Source: an uncultured Thalassolituus sp. (GTDB taxonomy: Bacteria > Pseudomonadota > Gammaproteobacteria > Pseudomonadales > Oceanobacteraceae). From it: 64,000 nucleotides of DNA. Both the position numbers and the translations under genes were made by a program. The notes below the pieces were generated by a model, which saw nothing but the letters and a program-made list of their open reading frames with translations, did not search any database and was not told where the DNA came from. Shown piece after piece: positions 63,072 through 64,000 of the stretch (positions are counted from its first letter, which is position 1; the number at the start of each line of letters is the position of its first letter). The DNA lies in NCBI GenBank assembly GCA_913061435.1, contig CAJXUK010000007.1, positions 35,604 to 99,603 on the forward strand, given 5' to 3'.

Positions 63072-63965
63072 TTAAACCAAGCGCATCGACAAATCCACCG
63101 CGGTGCAGTCTTTGGTGAGTGCGCCAATCGAGATGTAATCGACCCCGGTTTCTGCATACGCGCGTAAGGTTTGCGTGGTGATGCCACCCGAAGCTTCTAG
63201 CTTGGCGTGTTTGCTTTCGCCCACTGGGTTTTTAGCACATTCAAATGTTTTGTTTAAAGCAACAGCTTCTTTCATAAGTGCTGGGCTGAAGTTGTCGAGC
63301 ATGATGATATCGGCACCGGCTTCTAATGCAGCCGTTAGCTCTTGCATGGATTCGACTTCCACTTCTACTTTTTTACCCGGGGCAATTTGGTGGGCTTTTG
63401 CAACCGCTTGTTGAATGCCACCACAAGCGTAGATGTGATTCTCTTTAATTAAGAAAGCGTCATATAGGCCGATTCTGTGGTTGTTGCAGCCTTCTATTAA
63501 GCTTACTGCGTATTTTTGGCCAACGCGTAAACCCGGTAAGGTTTTGCGGGTATCGAGTAATATCACGCCGGTGCCTTTTACCAGCTCGGCGTAGTGCTGG
63601 CTGAGTGTGGCGGTGGCCGATAGGGTTTGTAAAAAGTTTAGCGCGGCGCGTTCGCCAGTTAATAGAGAGCGTGCCGAACCAATGAGCTCAAATAATATTT
63701 GGTTGGGTTCTGCCCATTCGCCGTCGTTTATTTTCCAGTTAACATTCACATTGGGGTCGACTTGTTTGAACACTTCATTCACCCAAGCTGAGCCTGCAAC
63801 AATGGCGCGGTCGCGGCTGATAATACGTGCTTTGGCTTGATTTTCCGCGGGAATCAGTTGTGCGGTGATGTCACCAGAAACGAAATTGTCGCCAATGTCT
63901 TCTAATAGCGCTTGTTTAACGGTATTGCGAATGTCTTGGGTAAAAGGGGTTAAATCAAGCGCCAT
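63072..63965 (-). CDS. nadC: nicotinate-nucleotide pyrophosphorylase (carboxylating)
   Basis: 297-aa quinolinate phosphoribosyltransferase of de novo NAD synthesis. Motifs: [90 protein letters not shown], and LEASGGI with [12 protein letters not shown]. Normal length. It lies 27 bases upstream of the ligase-like gene in the same direction, so they may share a transcript. Confidence 0.97.
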   Translation of the reverse strand: MALDLTPFTQDIRNTVKQALLEDIGDNFVSGDITAQLIPAENQAKARIISRDRAIVAGSAWVNEVFKQVDPNVNVNWKINDGEWAEPNQILFELIGSARSLLTGERAALNFLQTLSATATLSQHYAELVKGTGVILLDTRKTLPGLRVGQKYAVSLIEGCNNHRIGLYDAFLIKENHIYACGGIQQAVAKAHQIAPGKKVEVEVESMQELTAALEAGADIIMLDNFSPALMKEAVALNKTFECAKNPVGESKHAKLEASGGITTQTLRAYAETGVDYISIGALTKDCTAVDLSMRLV

Positions 63966-64000
63966 GGTGTGTCTCTATTCAATATGAAGGTAAGAATTTA

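Noticed and set aside
1..64000. tRNA or rRNA genes
   Set aside because: I saw no tRNA-like cloverleaf core (GGTTCGAATCC-type T arm) or rRNA segment by eye; rnpB is the only structured RNA I can support.

Overview
The window comes from a marine-type gammaproteobacterium. The evidence is a complete gammaproteobacterial division and cell-wall (dcw) cluster in canonical order, a class A RNase P RNA, an Nth endonuclease close to the enterobacterial form, FadE-type fatty acid oxidation, and a type IVa pilus cluster next to coaE and yacG. The gene style suggests the Oceanospirillales or relatives, but I cannot name a genus.

Region 1 (1-2514) is host chromosome: the end of a tartronate semialdehyde reductase gene, hydroxypyruvate isomerase, a DUF1289 protein and glyoxalase I. 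Region 2 (about 2520-15018) is a 12.5-kb integrated element placed exactly against the 3' end of nth. At its right end is a tight operon of three tyrosine-recombinase-fold proteins plus a small coiled-coil protein (438, 546, 770 and 140 aa). This matches the intA-tfp-intB-srap layout of strand-biased circularizing integrative elements (SEs, the Tn6283/SE-6945 type). A small DNA-binding-like protein and a RecD-like helicase follow in the same run. The left part is cargo: a serine resolvase with its own inverted-repeat array, an orphan periplasmic binding protein, and, most strikingly, an AFG1-type AAA+ ATPase. Its sequence, composition and mitochondrial-presequence-like N-terminus look eukaryotic (stramenopile/diatom-like).

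Region 3 (15010-30690) is host housekeeping and lipid metabolism: nth, a small membrane protein, a Tag-like glycosylase, fadE, a DmdB-like acyl-CoA ligase, an esterase, leuA, a fatty acid desaturase, a BASS-family transporter, rnpB, a decayed GGDEF gene, a CDF metal exporter and a second acyl-CoA dehydrogenase.

Region 4 (31022-49861) is the dcw cluster, mraZ-rsmH-ftsL-ftsI-murE-murF-mraY-murD-ftsW-murG-murC-ddl-ftsQ-ftsA-ftsZ-lpxC. It has a clear MraZ operator, heavily overlapping genes and a separate lpxC promoter. Region 5 (49882-55905) holds an M23 peptidase, secA, argJ, a MutT-like Nudix enzyme and yacG. Region 6 (55908-63965, minus strand) holds coaE, pilD, pilC, pilB, a cysteine-free pilA with a sigma-54 promoter, an O-antigen-ligase-like membrane protein that may glycosylate pilin, and nadC.

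The most interesting signal is the combination in region 2: a eukaryote-like mitochondrial ATPase gene inside a bacterial SE-type element whose two recombination sites can be read from the sequence.
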